Part shown: positions 35,959 through 45,263 of the stretch, one piece after another
How positions within the stretch are numbered: position 1 is the first letter of the stretch
How the letters are laid out: every line of letters starts with the position of its first letter
Assembly: GCF_000214665.1 (NCBI RefSeq)
Contig: NC_015572.1
Location: 1,240,001 to 1,304,000, forward strand
Length of the DNA: 64,000 bases
Source of the DNA: Methylomonas methanica MC09
GTDB taxonomy: Bacteria > Pseudomonadota > Gammaproteobacteria > Methylococcales > Methylomonadaceae
Direction: 5' to 3'
Made by a program: the position numbers and the translations under genes
Notes under the pieces: model-generated
Database searches by the model: none
The model's input: only the letters and a program-made list of their open reading frames with translations
Told to the model about the DNA's origin: nothing

Positions 35959-37374
35959 GTGAGTTATACCGATAGCTATTTTTTTATATTTATAGTTACG
36001 GTGTTTACTTTATATTATTTAATGCGAACTGTTTCATTACAAATTGCTGTTTTATTAATAGCTTCGCTTTTTTTCTACGCATGGCAGTCAGCTCCACTTT
36101 TGGGGGTTTTTTTATGTGCGTGGTTTATTACCAGTATATCTAGTTACGCAGTTGCTACAGCGGATACTTCGATTCGGGCAAAGGTTTATGCAACATGCGG
36201 CGTCTTAATGAATTTAGGATTGCTCGGTTTTTTTAAATATAAATTTTTATGGATTCAAGATTTTGGGGAGTTGGCGTCACGGTCGCCTCAAACATTAGGG
36301 GAATGGCTTGTTTTAGCGCCTCTGCCAGTCGGTATTTCATTTTATTCGTTTCATGGCATCAGTCTGATGATTGATGTTTATCGAAAAAATTACAAACTTG
36401 CATTTGTGCGCGAAAATGAGGGAATTGCGCTCAAGCATCTTACGAGAACTTTATTATATCTTGTTTTTTTTCCTCAATTAATTGCAGGGCCTATCATTAA
36501 AGCTAAGGATTTTTTTCCGCAGGTTGGGCTAAAATATTTAAAGGATATTGATTTTTATGGGTGTTTTAGAATTCTTGTTCTTGGCTATTTTCTGAAATCA
36601 GTAATAGCCGATAGTCTTGGGGAGCAAACTGCATGGATGGCGTATCCTTATTTTCAGCGAAAATCATCCCTCGAATTATTATTGATGCTTTATGGATATT
36701 CAGCACAAATTTTTGCCGACTTTGCTGGATATTCTCTGATAGCAATTGGGTTGGCAAAGTTGTTCGGATATAGGCTACCAGATAATTTTAATTTCCCGTA
36801 TTTATCGAGTTCTATTTCCGAGTTCTGGCGGCGCTGGCATATTTCATTATCGAGTTGGTTGCGGGATTATCTTTATATTCCACTTGGAGGCAATAAAAAA
36901 GGCGTGCTACGAACTTATTTGAACTTGATGATAGTCATGTGTCTGGGTGGGTTGTGGCACGGAGCGGCATGGAGCTTTGCGTTATGGGGTTTATGGCATG
37001 GGCTTGGGTTGGCTTTAGAGCGGCCTTTGTTGGGGGCTTGGTTTATGTCTAGTAACCATCTGTATATTAGGTGTTTTCGAGTGTTTTTGGTGTTTAATTT
37101 TGTTAGCTTTGGATGGCTTTTTTTTAAACTCCAGGACGCCTCTCAAGCTTTTGGATATCTTAATTCTATGTTGTATAATAACGCTTCAATAGGAGGGTTA
37201 TTGGGCTCATTATTAATATGCATCTATGGTGCAGTTATATTTGCCTATCATTTACTTAGTATATATAGAAATCATATATCTATACATAATAGGAATGTAC
37301 TTTACGGGATAATGCTATTTTTGATAGTCACTAACTCGGGTTCTTCAGCACCATTTATTTACTTTCAATTCTAG
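35959..37374 (+). CDS. MBOAT O-acyltransferase, AlgI-like (second)
   Basis: A second MBOAT protein of about 471 residues with the same signature blocks: LPVGISFYSFHGISLMIDVY, LIAGPIIKAKDFFPQ, FADFAGYSLIAIGLAKLFGY, EFWRRWHISLSSWLRDYLYI and LGGLWHGAAWSFALWG with the catalytic His. The start is put at GTG 35959, which has GGAG about 10 bp upstream; a TTG at 35944 would add five residues. It differs strongly in sequence from the first MBOAT, so this is not a fresh tandem duplication. It is followed by its own SGNH partner. Confidence 0.9.
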   Translation: MSYTDSYFFIFIVTVFTLYYLMRTVSLQIAVLLIASLFFYAWQSAPLLGVFLCAWFITSISSYAVATADTSIRAKVYATCGVLMNLGLLGFFKYKFLWIQDFGELASRSPQTLGEWLVLAPLPVGISFYSFHGISLMIDVYRKNYKLAFVRENEGIALKHLTRTLLYLVFFPQLIAGPIIKAKDFFPQVGLKYLKDIDFYGCFRILVLGYFLKSVIADSLGEQTAWMAYPYFQRKSSLELLLMLYGYSAQIFADFAGYSLIAIGLAKLFGYRLPDNFNFPYLSSSISEFWRRWHISLSSWLRDYLYIPLGGNKKGVLRTYLNLMIVMCLGGLWHGAAWSFALWGLWHGLGLALERPLLGAWFMSSNHLYIRCFRVFLVFNFVSFGWLFFKLQDASQAFGYLNSMLYNNASIGGLLGSLLICIYGAVIFAYHLLSIYRNHISIHNRNVLYGIMLFLIVTNSGSSAPFIYFQF

Positions 37375-37376
37375 CT

Positions 37377-38246
37377 GTGAAAGCTTCTATAGTGGTTGCA
37401 ATAGTTCTCATATGTTTTTACGGGATTCTTTTGAGTCTATTTCAGTTGGGACCAGATACGGCAACTCAAAGATATTGGAAAAAAAATAGAAATACCATAT
37501 CGAACTATATTCAATTTTCTAAAGTTCCGGTTGTTTTTGCTGGAAGTTCTTTAACTGCGACACTAGATTTTAGTGATGAGACAGAGTGCGTTTATAATAT
37601 AGGTCTAATTGGTGAGTCAGCATTGACCGGATTGGATGTGATTCAAACAATTGGACATAAACCCCGTGTAGTTTATGTTGAAATTAATTTTCCTGAAAGG
37701 GAAAGTAATACATATTTGATTAGTAATGCTAATGGATTTTTGGCTAAAAATTTCCCTCAATTTATTTATACCCCGCCCGTCAATTATGCCGTCAGTTTGC
37801 TTTCTAGTCTTTATCATTTTATTAAAGACGCCCCCCTTCAGACAGTCGATTTAGGAATTGATTCTGACAAGGAACTTGCAAGGACTAATGAGATTGCATT
37901 GCAAAAAGAAACTTTAGCAGAGCTAATGCCATCCAATGTTTTGGCGACAAAGCTCTCTGAATTCAGAGCTAAGATAAATGATTTGGAAAAAAAGGGGATA
38001 AAAGTTATCTTCTACGAAATGCCCGTATATCCGGAATTAAGTTCATCTAATCAAGTTATGCAAGTTAGAAGAGCCTTTAAAGAATCATTTCCGGATAACA
38101 ATTTCATTAGTTCTGCAGAATTGGCTAATGGCATTTCGATTAAAACAGTGGACGGATTGCATCTCAATCAGGATGATGTTGTTGGTGTTCTTTCGAATTT
38201 GAAAGATTTTTACCGGGATGAGTGCAGAAAAGAGGGGTATCTTTGA
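37377..38246 (+). CDS. SGNH-like membrane-anchored protein (second)
   Basis: A 289-residue protein with an N-terminal membrane helix (residues 3-20) and a periplasmic SGNH-type domain: VVFAGSSLT near 51-59 with the putative Ser, and TVDGLHLNQDD near 260-270 with the Asp-x-x-His dyad. It begins with GTG 2 bp after the second MBOAT stop, so the two are coupled. Together with 33260-35914 this makes two MBOAT/SGNH pairs in a row. The putative terminator at 38260 follows. Confidence 0.72.
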   Translation: MKASIVVAIVLICFYGILLSLFQLGPDTATQRYWKKNRNTISNYIQFSKVPVVFAGSSLTATLDFSDETECVYNIGLIGESALTGLDVIQTIGHKPRVVYVEINFPERESNTYLISNANGFLAKNFPQFIYTPPVNYAVSLLSSLYHFIKDAPLQTVDLGIDSDKELARTNEIALQKETLAELMPSNVLATKLSEFRAKINDLEKKGIKVIFYEMPVYPELSSSNQVMQVRRAFKESFPDNNFISSAELANGISIKTVDGLHLNQDDVVGVLSNLKDFYRDECRKEGYL

Positions 38247-38259
38247 CGTCTAATTACCC

Positions 38260-38294
38260 GGTATTGCCTCAATAAGAGGCATAATACCCATTTT
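38260..38294 (+). terminator. Candidate terminator or attenuator within the locus
   Basis: GGTATTGCCTC pairs with GAGGC-AT-AATACC (2-nt bulge) around an AATAA loop and is followed by CATTTTG. It could end the transcript after the O-acylation genes or weaken it before the next gene. The T-run is short, so termination would be partial. Confidence 0.5.
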
Positions 38295-38371
38295 GTCGGC
38301 CGGTTGTTGAATTAGGTGTTTATCTGAAATTCTTTAGCAAGTCAAACTTGATTTTTGAAAGCGGTGAAATA

Positions 38372-39562
38372 ATGAAAAAGCAAATCGTGATAACTCAAAT
38401 TCCTATGCGGGTTGGAGTAGTGCAACGATTAAAAAAAACGACATTCATAAGACTATTGGCTGTTATTTACCATGAGATGAGGTTTTATTTGACGTTCAAA
38501 AAATTCAATCACGGTAACGAATTCAACGGGTATATATGTAAATTGCCCTTTGAATATGCAGAACTTACTAGCACTGGGGAGGTTGGTGTATGTTGCTATT
38601 TGCCAAAAAATATCGGTAATATTGATCGAGCACCTTTTAAAAAAGTCTGGAACTCTTTTTTTTCCAGGCAACTTAGAAAATCCATGCTTGATGGCAGTTT
38701 CTGTTATTGCGATAAGACAAAATGTAGGTCTATGCAAAACTTTGATTCTAACCTTATAAAAAAAGAGGAGGTTCAAGATCAAAGATTAAAAGAAATAATC
38801 AGTAAAGAAGGGATGAACCTTGATGCAGATCTGAAAACCTTAAGTTTGGCAAATGATTATTCCTGTAATCTGGAATGTCCATCATGTCGTGTCGGCATGA
38901 GGAAGATGGCTAAAGAGGAAGTGTCGCATCAAATACAAAACTTTAACTCTATCATAGAAACTGTTGGGCCAAAATTAGAATTGATTCATATAGCAGGTGA
39001 CGGCGATCCATTTGCCAGTCAATTTTATGATTACGTCATTAGGCAAACAAAGTGGGAGGATTATCCTAATCTAAAGATCGGATTTCAAACCAATGGCGTA
39101 GCTTTAACCGAAAAAAAATGGAATAGCTTGCCTTCTGAGGTCAAGAACAAAGTCATATACATTGGGATATCGATTGATGGTGCATCTACCGATACCTATG
39201 AAAAGTTACGACTGGGTGGAAAATTCGAGCGATTAATCAGTAATATTGAATATTTGGCAAGAATGCCGGACAAACAAAAGCTCGGCATTTGTCTGAATTT
39301 AAACATGATTGTACAGGCGCAAAATTACCGGGAAATAATTCCGTTAATCGTACTTGGGAAAAAGCTGGGTGTAGATAAGGTGAGTTTTACTTATATTCGA
39401 GATTGGGGAACATTTCCTTCTGGTGAATATGAGCGTCAGGCAATTCAAATGCCTATTCACCCGGAGCATTCAAATTTACTGGAAATTCTCAAGGATCCGA
39501 TTCTACGTGATCCTGCTGTCGATATGGGAAATCTCGTGCATCTCATGCCTGAAAATTTGTAA
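38372..39562 (+). CDS. Radical SAM protein with N-terminal SPASM-like cysteine cluster
   Basis: A 396-residue radical SAM enzyme. The 4Fe-4S site is the CNLECPSC motif (C165, C169, C172). It is unusual that a SPASM-like, cysteine-rich segment stands before it: C56, the CC pair at 74-75 in GEVGVCCY followed by NIGNID, and C111, C113, C118. In most relatives this segment follows the radical SAM domain; here the C-terminus has no cysteines. SPASM enzymes carry extra iron-sulphur clusters and modify peptides, but also sugars and lipids. The ATG at 38372 is preferred over the TTG at 38348. It stands just before the glutamine kinase gene; its substrate is unknown. Confidence 0.75.
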   Translation: MKKQIVITQIPMRVGVVQRLKKTTFIRLLAVIYHEMRFYLTFKKFNHGNEFNGYICKLPFEYAELTSTGEVGVCCYLPKNIGNIDRAPFKKVWNSFFSRQLRKSMLDGSFCYCDKTKCRSMQNFDSNLIKKEEVQDQRLKEIISKEGMNLDADLKTLSLANDYSCNLECPSCRVGMRKMAKEEVSHQIQNFNSIIETVGPKLELIHIAGDGDPFASQFYDYVIRQTKWEDYPNLKIGFQTNGVALTEKKWNSLPSEVKNKVIYIGISIDGASTDTYEKLRLGGKFERLISNIEYLARMPDKQKLGICLNLNMIVQAQNYREIIPLIVLGKKLGVDKVSFTYIRDWGTFPSGEYERQAIQMPIHPEHSNLLEILKDPILRDPAVDMGNLVHLMPENL

Positions 39563-39619
39563 TTAAAGGTTTATCGAGTTTCATATTTTTCGCGTCGTGT
39601 CTTCCTATGAATAATTTCG

Positions 39620-41998
39620 ATGATTGAATCCAGTTCTAAAGCTCAAACACTAATAAGAGTAAAAGCCAAAGTTTCGTTATTTAAAGTGCCCGAGCTTGAA
39701 TTTTTTGATACCGATACATTTTTATCTGCCCCGGATCAAGTGGTTGCCAGAGTAAAAAGTTTTTTTTTGGGGCTACCCATTGTAGTTAGATCCTCCGCGG
39801 TTGACGAGGATGGAGCAACCTTTGCACTCGCAGGGGAATATGATTCCGTATTAAATGTGCCATCCGATGATCCAAACGCAATTACCACTGCAATTGAAAA
39901 GGTTATTACCAGTTATGGCCGTAAAGGCTCTCGCAATGGAAATGACGAAGTCATCGTTCAAGAAATGGTGACCAACACTTGTATGAGCGGTGTTGTATTT
40001 ACCCATGACCTCAATACGGGAGCACCTTATTACGTCATTAATTATGACGACGTTTCTGGGTTAACCAATACGGTAACTTCGGGAGGGGGTGAATATGCTA
40101 ATCGCACACTCTATATTCATCGTGGAGCTACTCAATCTCTACGCTCGATGCGTTTTCAACGGCTTATCGAGGCGATACAAGAACTTGAGCAAGTGATGGG
40201 TAGCCAGTTCCTGGATGTGGAATTCGCCCTGGGTGAAGACTTTACTCCCTATCTATTGCAGGTACGTGCAATCACTACACAGCCTAACTGGAACAGAGCA
40301 ATTGCAAAACGTATTGATGCTGCTTTACAAGGTATTCAGACATATTTGAGAATGCGTTTGCGACCAATGATGGGTGTCTATGGGCAGACTACAGTGCTCG
40401 GGCAGATGCCGGATTGGAATCCAGCCGAGATGATAGGTCGAGCACCTAGGGCTTTGGCGTTTTCACTCTATAAAACATTGATCACAGATCATGCTTGGCG
40501 TATTGCAAGAGAGGCAATGGGTTACGCCGTTCCAGTGGGGCAACCTTTGATGGTTTCTCTTGCGGGTCAACCTTTTATCGACACTCGATTGAGTTTCCAT
40601 TCATTTTTGCCTGCTGGGCTTTCGTCGGAGATTGGGGGGAAATTAGTCGATGCATGGGTGAAAAGGTTGCAGGATTTACCTGAGCTACATGATAAGGTTG
40701 AGTTCGATGTTGCGGTTACGGCTTATAGCTTTGATATTGACGAGAAGATTGAGACACTAATTGGTTCGATTCTGAATCAGTCGGAGAAAGAGCAACTTAA
40801 AGAAGCATTTCGACAACAGACGTGTACGCTCCTTTCGGATAATAGTGAAGGATCCATTAGCAAGGCACTAGCTAAGGTGGAGGAATTAAGAAGGAAGCAG
40901 GTTAATGTTCATCAGTTGATCGTTGAAGAGGACATAATTAACTTATTTGCCATGATTGACAATTGTATACGGCTAGGTACAGTCCCTTTTTCAATTTTGG
41001 CGAGGCATGGTTTCATTGCCCGCACGATATTGCTGTCGCTGAATAAGCGCGGTATTTTCTCAATGGAAGATATAGATTCCATTCAATCTGGCGTTCGAAC
41101 TGTCGCTAGTACGCTAGTGAGTGATATGCGTCGCTTACAGCTTGGAGAATTATCGCGGACTGATTTTATGGTTGAGTATGGTCATCTACGCCCCGGTACA
41201 TATGATATCCTATCTCGCCGCTATGATCAGATGTCTGATTTTGGAATAAAAGATACACATGTCAATTCCGAACAAGAGCAAAAAAAGTTTGTATTGGCTG
41301 ATAATCACCGCCGGGAGATCGACGCACTGCTGCAAGCCGAAGGTTTTTCAGAAACCAATGCTGACAAATTGTTTGATTATATTCATACCGCCATAGTTGG
41401 ACGTGAATATGGCAAGTTTGTATTCACTCGCTCCGTGAGTGATATGCTCGAACTTATTGCAAACTTTGCGGAGAAGCATGGTTTAAGTCGTGAGGAAATT
41501 TCGCATGTGTCGATTGACAAACTACTCGAAGTCTTAAACAAAAGCAGTGAAGGTAGTATAGAGGAGCGCTTGCGGAAGATTGCGGAAGATGAGGCGGAGC
41601 AGCATGCCTTAAGTGTAGGGATACGTCTCCCACAGGTTTTATTCGATGAGGCGGGCGTGCATGTTGTTCCCTTTCAAATTAGCCACCCAAACTTTATCAC
41701 ACACTACAATATTACAGCGGCTTGTGTCTATCTGCACGGAGAACAGCCGGTAACTGCACTATCAGGCAAAATTATTCTGATTGAAAATGCTGATCCAGGT
41801 TTTGACTGGATTTTTGCCCAGCAGATTGGTGGGCTTATTACAAAGTACGGTGGAGCAAATTCCCACATGGCAATTCGGTGCGCAGAATTTGGAATACCGG
41901 CCGCAATAGGCTGTGGTGAACAACGCTTTGAAGCGTTTATCTGTGCGAATCAGATACTTCTTGATTGCGCAGCCGGATTGATTAAACCTCTGCATTAA
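39620..41998 (+). CDS. L-glutamine kinase, Cj1418-like (phosphoramidate step 1)
   Basis: A 792-residue protein related to phosphoenolpyruvate synthase but lacking the PEP-binding TIM barrel. The N-terminal ATP-grasp part has VVRSSAVDEDG at 55-65 and GEYDSVLNV at 72-80. The middle has the YGHLRPGTYDI block seen in this subgroup. The C-terminal swivelling phosphohistidine domain has GGANSHMAIRCAEFGIPA with His749. Campylobacter Cj1418 is an established enzyme of this build that phosphorylates the amide nitrogen of L-glutamine. The other three pathway genes lie within 7 kb, which makes the same role likely. A pyruvate-phosphate dikinase role in central metabolism is improbable here. Confidence 0.85.
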   Translation: MIESSSKAQTLIRVKAKVSLFKVPELEFFDTDTFLSAPDQVVARVKSFFLGLPIVVRSSAVDEDGATFALAGEYDSVLNVPSDDPNAITTAIEKVITSYGRKGSRNGNDEVIVQEMVTNTCMSGVVFTHDLNTGAPYYVINYDDVSGLTNTVTSGGGEYANRTLYIHRGATQSLRSMRFQRLIEAIQELEQVMGSQFLDVEFALGEDFTPYLLQVRAITTQPNWNRAIAKRIDAALQGIQTYLRMRLRPMMGVYGQTTVLGQMPDWNPAEMIGRAPRALAFSLYKTLITDHAWRIAREAMGYAVPVGQPLMVSLAGQPFIDTRLSFHSFLPAGLSSEIGGKLVDAWVKRLQDLPELHDKVEFDVAVTAYSFDIDEKIETLIGSILNQSEKEQLKEAFRQQTCTLLSDNSEGSISKALAKVEELRRKQVNVHQLIVEEDIINLFAMIDNCIRLGTVPFSILARHGFIARTILLSLNKRGIFSMEDIDSIQSGVRTVASTLVSDMRRLQLGELSRTDFMVEYGHLRPGTYDILSRRYDQMSDFGIKDTHVNSEQEQKKFVLADNHRREIDALLQAEGFSETNADKLFDYIHTAIVGREYGKFVFTRSVSDMLELIANFAEKHGLSREEISHVSIDKLLEVLNKSSEGSIEERLRKIAEDEAEQHALSVGIRLPQVLFDEAGVHVVPFQISHPNFITHYNITAACVYLHGEQPVTALSGKIILIENADPGFDWIFAQQIGGLITKYGGANSHMAIRCAEFGIPAAIGCGEQRFEAFICANQILLDCAAGLIKPLH

Positions 41999-42010
41999 TT
42001 GTAAATAATT

Positions 42011-42538
42011 ATGGTAATTTGGATTGTTGGTTTATCTGGTACTGGAAAAACAACGTTAGCTACTCATGTTGTTGAGCAAATCCGTCAATTGAACGGCAAA
42101 GTGGTGTTATTAGATGGCGATGTGATACGGACTCTTTTTGGTAATGATGTTGACCATACAATCAATGGTAGACTCAAGAATGCCGAACGGCTTTCAGTTC
42201 TTACGAAATTTCTTGCAGACCAAGGAATACATGTAGTGGCAGCGGTTTTGTCGATTTTCCCTGAATGGAGGCGTTGGAATAGGGAAAACATTCCCGACTA
42301 TTCAGAGGTGTATTTAAAAGCGTCAATGCAAACATTACTTCGACGCGACATTAAAGACTTGTATGCCAAAGCAATCAAAGGTGAAATTTTAAATGTGGTA
42401 GGCGTGGACATTCCGTTCCCAGAACCTGTGAATCCTGAATTAGTTATTGAGAATGATATTGACCTTGTCGACTTCCAGGAATTGACAGCCAGAATTATGA
42501 ATATTGCGGCAGTGCAAAAAGCCTTGGGCAATGCATGA
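42011..42538 (+). CDS. Cytidine diphosphoramidate kinase, Cj1415-like (CysC fold)
   Basis: A 175-residue P-loop kinase of the adenylylsulfate-kinase fold: Walker A GLSGTGKTT at 7-15, LLDGDVIRTLFG near 33-44, and RLKNAERLSVLTKFL near 54-68. In Campylobacter the CysC-like Cj1415 phosphorylates the 3'-hydroxyl of cytidine diphosphoramidate. Where true APS kinases have a SPFR-like segment, this protein has LSIFPEWRRWNRE, which speaks against sulfate assimilation. No other sulfate-assimilation gene is present, and the gene is 12 bp from the glutamine kinase gene. It overlaps the next gene by ATGA. Confidence 0.82.
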   Translation: MVIWIVGLSGTGKTTLATHVVEQIRQLNGKVVLLDGDVIRTLFGNDVDHTINGRLKNAERLSVLTKFLADQGIHVVAAVLSIFPEWRRWNRENIPDYSEVYLKASMQTLLRRDIKDLYAKAIKGEILNVVGVDIPFPEPVNPELVIENDIDLVDFQELTARIMNIAAVQKALGNA

Positions 42539-43752
42539 ATTTTCTGGACTTGGTCATAATAATAGTTGTTGTTGAAATTGGGCTTATTTTAATTGTAGGC
42601 TTGCAGCGACGAAGTTTTCCTTGGTTTCTTACAAAGCAAGATGAACTACCAGTTTTCGATTCTCAGGCTCTGCAAAAATTCATAAATTATAGTTTCGACC
42701 CATATCTGGGGTGGGTTAGAAGACCAGATTCCAGTGGGATAGAAAATGGTAAAAATGGCCCGATTATTTTTCGTATCAACGCAGAAGGGTCACGAGCCGT
42801 CTCCTTTGAAACGGCGGAACCAGTCGTTGCTGTCTTTGGTGATTCTTATGCTTTTTGCAGACAGGTGGAAGATAACGAAACCTTCGAGGCGCAACTTTCG
42901 CGCCTCGAAGGTTTCGGCGTTTTGAATTTTGGTGTTGGTAACTATGGCATAGATCAAGCATTATTACGTTACGAACATAAGGATTTACCGGATACGGTAA
43001 AGTTAGTGGTGATGGCATTTGTGCCGGAAACAATTTGCCGTATACAGTCTTACTGGAAGCATTACCTAGAATTCGGAAATACTTTTGCATTTAAGCCTCG
43101 ATTTATTGTCGATTCAGAAGGTCAACTAACCTTATTAGAAAATCTCATGCAAAATGCTGAGGATTTTGCGACTTTGCATGAAAAACTGCCTGCGCTACGT
43201 GAGGCAGATGGTTTTTACGAGAAGAAATTCCGTTCACATCAATTTCGTTTTCCATATATTGCTAGTTTGATGCGTCATCCACTGAAGCAAAGTATGCTGA
43301 TCGCTGCGGTCGGGGTTCGTGGCTTATGTCGTGCTTTGGGTATTTCAAGTCAGCAGGTGGAAAATCTCCCATTCACATTAATTATGAAAAGCAATCTCAG
43401 GGATGCTTATCGGCTGTATTATGATAGCGAATCAATAAGGCTTTTAAGTGCGATTTTGCTAAGATTTAAGGAGGGAGCCCTGCGACGAGGGCATATTCCA
43501 CTAGTGGTTGTGATGCCACAATTGCTTGATCTTAAATTGAACAAAAATAAAGTGGCACCTTATCAAGGTTTTTTTAGTGAGTTGGCGCAGCAACTACCTG
43601 TGCTTGACCTTACCATGAAATTTATGGATTCCGGTTTCGAAACGCTATACATAAACGATCAATACGGGGGGCATTTGTCGGCAGATGGTAATCGCTTGGT
43701 AGCAAAAGAAATTTCCAATTGGCTTAAACTCAATGGTAAATCAGTAATATAA
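42535..43752 (+). CDS. Membrane-anchored SGNH hydrolase-like protein
   Basis: A 405-residue protein with an N-terminal membrane helix (about 5-23) and an SGNH-type domain: VAVFGDSYAF with Ser104, NFGVGNYGIDQ as block III, and DQYGGHLSADGNRLV near the C-terminus with the His. The active site should face the periplasm. It is translationally coupled (ATGA) to the CDP-amidate kinase gene, so it may act on the phosphoramidate-bearing glycan, for example as an acyltransferase or esterase. It has no partner MBOAT next to it. The exact reaction is unknown. Confidence 0.75.
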   Translation: MNFLDLVIIIVVVEIGLILIVGLQRRSFPWFLTKQDELPVFDSQALQKFINYSFDPYLGWVRRPDSSGIENGKNGPIIFRINAEGSRAVSFETAEPVVAVFGDSYAFCRQVEDNETFEAQLSRLEGFGVLNFGVGNYGIDQALLRYEHKDLPDTVKLVVMAFVPETICRIQSYWKHYLEFGNTFAFKPRFIVDSEGQLTLLENLMQNAEDFATLHEKLPALREADGFYEKKFRSHQFRFPYIASLMRHPLKQSMLIAAVGVRGLCRALGISSQQVENLPFTLIMKSNLRDAYRLYYDSESIRLLSAILLRFKEGALRRGHIPLVVVMPQLLDLKLNKNKVAPYQGFFSELAQQLPVLDLTMKFMDSGFETLYINDQYGGHLSADGNRLVAKEISNWLKLNGKSVI

Positions 43753-43809
43753 AAAGGTTAACTTCTTATTGCTGCAACATGCTTCGGCTTATGTGGGTAA
43801 CCATAAAAA

Positions 43810-44616
43810 ATGGAATCAGAACTGATGAGAATTACTTATAGAAGTGCAAACAACAAAGATTACTGGACTAAGCGTTGGGACGATATTCCGGCGGATATAC
43901 CAATGGAAAATTTGGATGTTTACCCTCTTAAATATGCCCAGATGACTGTAAAAGATAAGGCGGGTAAAGTTTTAGAGGCAGGCTGTGGCGCTGGGCGGGT
44001 TTTGCGTTACTACCACGGCCGTGGATATGACATCATCGGTTTTGATTTCATTGATGTTGCAATTAGCAAGCTAAAGGAAATTGATCCAACTCTAAAGGCC
44101 GAGGTTGGGGATATAACTAATTTAAGATTTGCAGATCAGAAGTTCGATTACGTACTTGCTTTTGGCTTGTACCACAATCTTGAGCATGGGTTGGAAAAGG
44201 CTATTCAGGAGACGCATCGAGTTTTGAAAAATGGCGGACTGGTCTGCGCTTCCTTTAGAGCTGATAATATTCAGACCAAGCTGACCGATTGGCTGGCTGA
44301 CAGAAAAGTAAAGAATAAAAGGGGCAATAAGAAAATACGGGCCTTCCACAAGATGAATCTGACACGTAGCGAGTACGAGCAATTATTCACTCGTGCTGGT
44401 TTTGCAATTGATTATGTTAGTCCTGTAGAGAATATGCCCATTCTTTATAAATTCGCTATTTTTAGAGCTGCCGAGCATAAACTATTCGATGAAAACAAGG
44501 CAAGAGCTGAAGGGTATCGTTTGTCGTGGGTCGGGCAAAAACTACAAAATGCTTTAATGGGTTTTTTTCCGGATCAGTTTTGCAATATTTACGTTCTTAT
44601 CGCCAGAAAAGTTTGA
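43810..44616 (+). CDS. SAM-dependent methyltransferase in the phosphoramidate module
   Basis: A 268-residue class I methyltransferase with the SAM motif VLEAGCGAGRVLRYY near 53-67, IIGFDFIDVAI near 75 and FDYVLAFGLYHNLEHG near 113. In Campylobacter two methyltransferases (Cj1419 and Cj1420) accompany the phosphoramidate genes and are linked to O-methyl phosphoramidate. By position this protein is a candidate for that step, but methylation of a sugar is equally possible. Its stop overlaps the proposed TTG start of the glutamine amidotransferase gene. Confidence 0.78.
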   Translation: MESELMRITYRSANNKDYWTKRWDDIPADIPMENLDVYPLKYAQMTVKDKAGKVLEAGCGAGRVLRYYHGRGYDIIGFDFIDVAISKLKEIDPTLKAEVGDITNLRFADQKFDYVLAFGLYHNLEHGLEKAIQETHRVLKNGGLVCASFRADNIQTKLTDWLADRKVKNKRGNKKIRAFHKMNLTRSEYEQLFTRAGFAIDYVSPVENMPILYKFAIFRAAEHKLFDENKARAEGYRLSWVGQKLQNALMGFFPDQFCNIYVLIARKV

Positions 44617-45263
44617 TCAATAGTCAAAATTCGAAATTTGTAGTAGCCGTTACCCAACGAATCGATAGCTATCCGGCTAGGTCTGAGCTTCGGGATGCTC
44701 TGGATCAGAGGCTCATTCTGTGGTTGGTACATGCCGGTTTTCTACCAGTTGCTGTACCAAACGGTCTTTCAGATACCCAGCGTTTTGAGGGTGGTGATCT
44801 GAAGAATTGGCTGGAGATGATAGAGCCTCGAGCGTTATTGTTGTCTGGTGGGAATGATATAGGCGAGTATCCGGCACGAGATGTCACTGAAAGCTACCTC
44901 TTGTCATGGGCGGCATCTAATCGCTTACCTGTTCTGGGAATTTGTCGTGGCTTGCAGATGATTGCAGTTTGGGCCGGAGTTGGTTTGGTAAAAAAAGAGG
45001 GGCATGTTGGTTGCCGGCACAGTCTAACAGTATTTGACCAGTCCAATGAATGGCCTGTGAGCGTTAATAGTTATCACGGCTGGGTCTTGGCTACTTGTCC
45101 GAACGAGTTTCATATTTCTGCTCAGTCTGAGGATGGTTCTATAGAGGCTATAAAGCATTCAACATTGCCATTTGAAGGGTGGATGTGGCATCCGGAACGC
45201 GAGGAAACATTCTCTCAACATGATGTTATGAGGCTTAAGAGGTTATTCCGTGGACAAACGTGA
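44613..45263 (+). CDS. Gamma-glutamyl-CDP-amidate hydrolase, Cj1417-like
   Basis: A 216-residue class I glutamine amidotransferase. Nucleophile C111 is in LGICRGLQM, and H193 and E195 are in WHPERE. The N-terminus FVVAVTQRIDSY and RDALDQRLILWL matches the Cj1417 subgroup, which cleaves CDP-L-glutamine to cytidine diphosphoramidate and glutamate. I place the start at TTG 44613, overlapping the methyltransferase stop (TTGA). The longer frame from GTG 44526 would sit on the methyltransferase end and adds residues without family character. It overlaps the cytidylyltransferase gene by 14 bp. Confidence 0.84.
   Translation: MINSQNSKFVVAVTQRIDSYPARSELRDALDQRLILWLVHAGFLPVAVPNGLSDTQRFEGGDLKNWLEMIEPRALLLSGGNDIGEYPARDVTESYLLSWAASNRLPVLGICRGLQMIAVWAGVGLVKKEGHVGCRHSLTVFDQSNEWPVSVNSYHGWVLATCPNEFHISAQSEDGSIEAIKHSTLPFEGWMWHPEREETFSQHDVMRLKRLFRGQT

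Noticed and set aside
39620..41998. Phosphoenolpyruvate synthase of central metabolism
   Set aside because: The PEP/pyruvate-binding barrel is missing and the neighbours are Cj1415-1417-like.
42011..42538. CysC for sulfate assimilation
   Set aside because: No cysN, cysD or cysH nearby, and the SPFR-like APS-binding segment is not recognisable; phosphoramidate neighbours explain it better.
44526..44612. Upstream GTG start for the Cj1417-like protein
   Set aside because: It would overlap the methyltransferase by 90 bp and adds an unrelated N-terminus; the family starts at FVVAVTQR.
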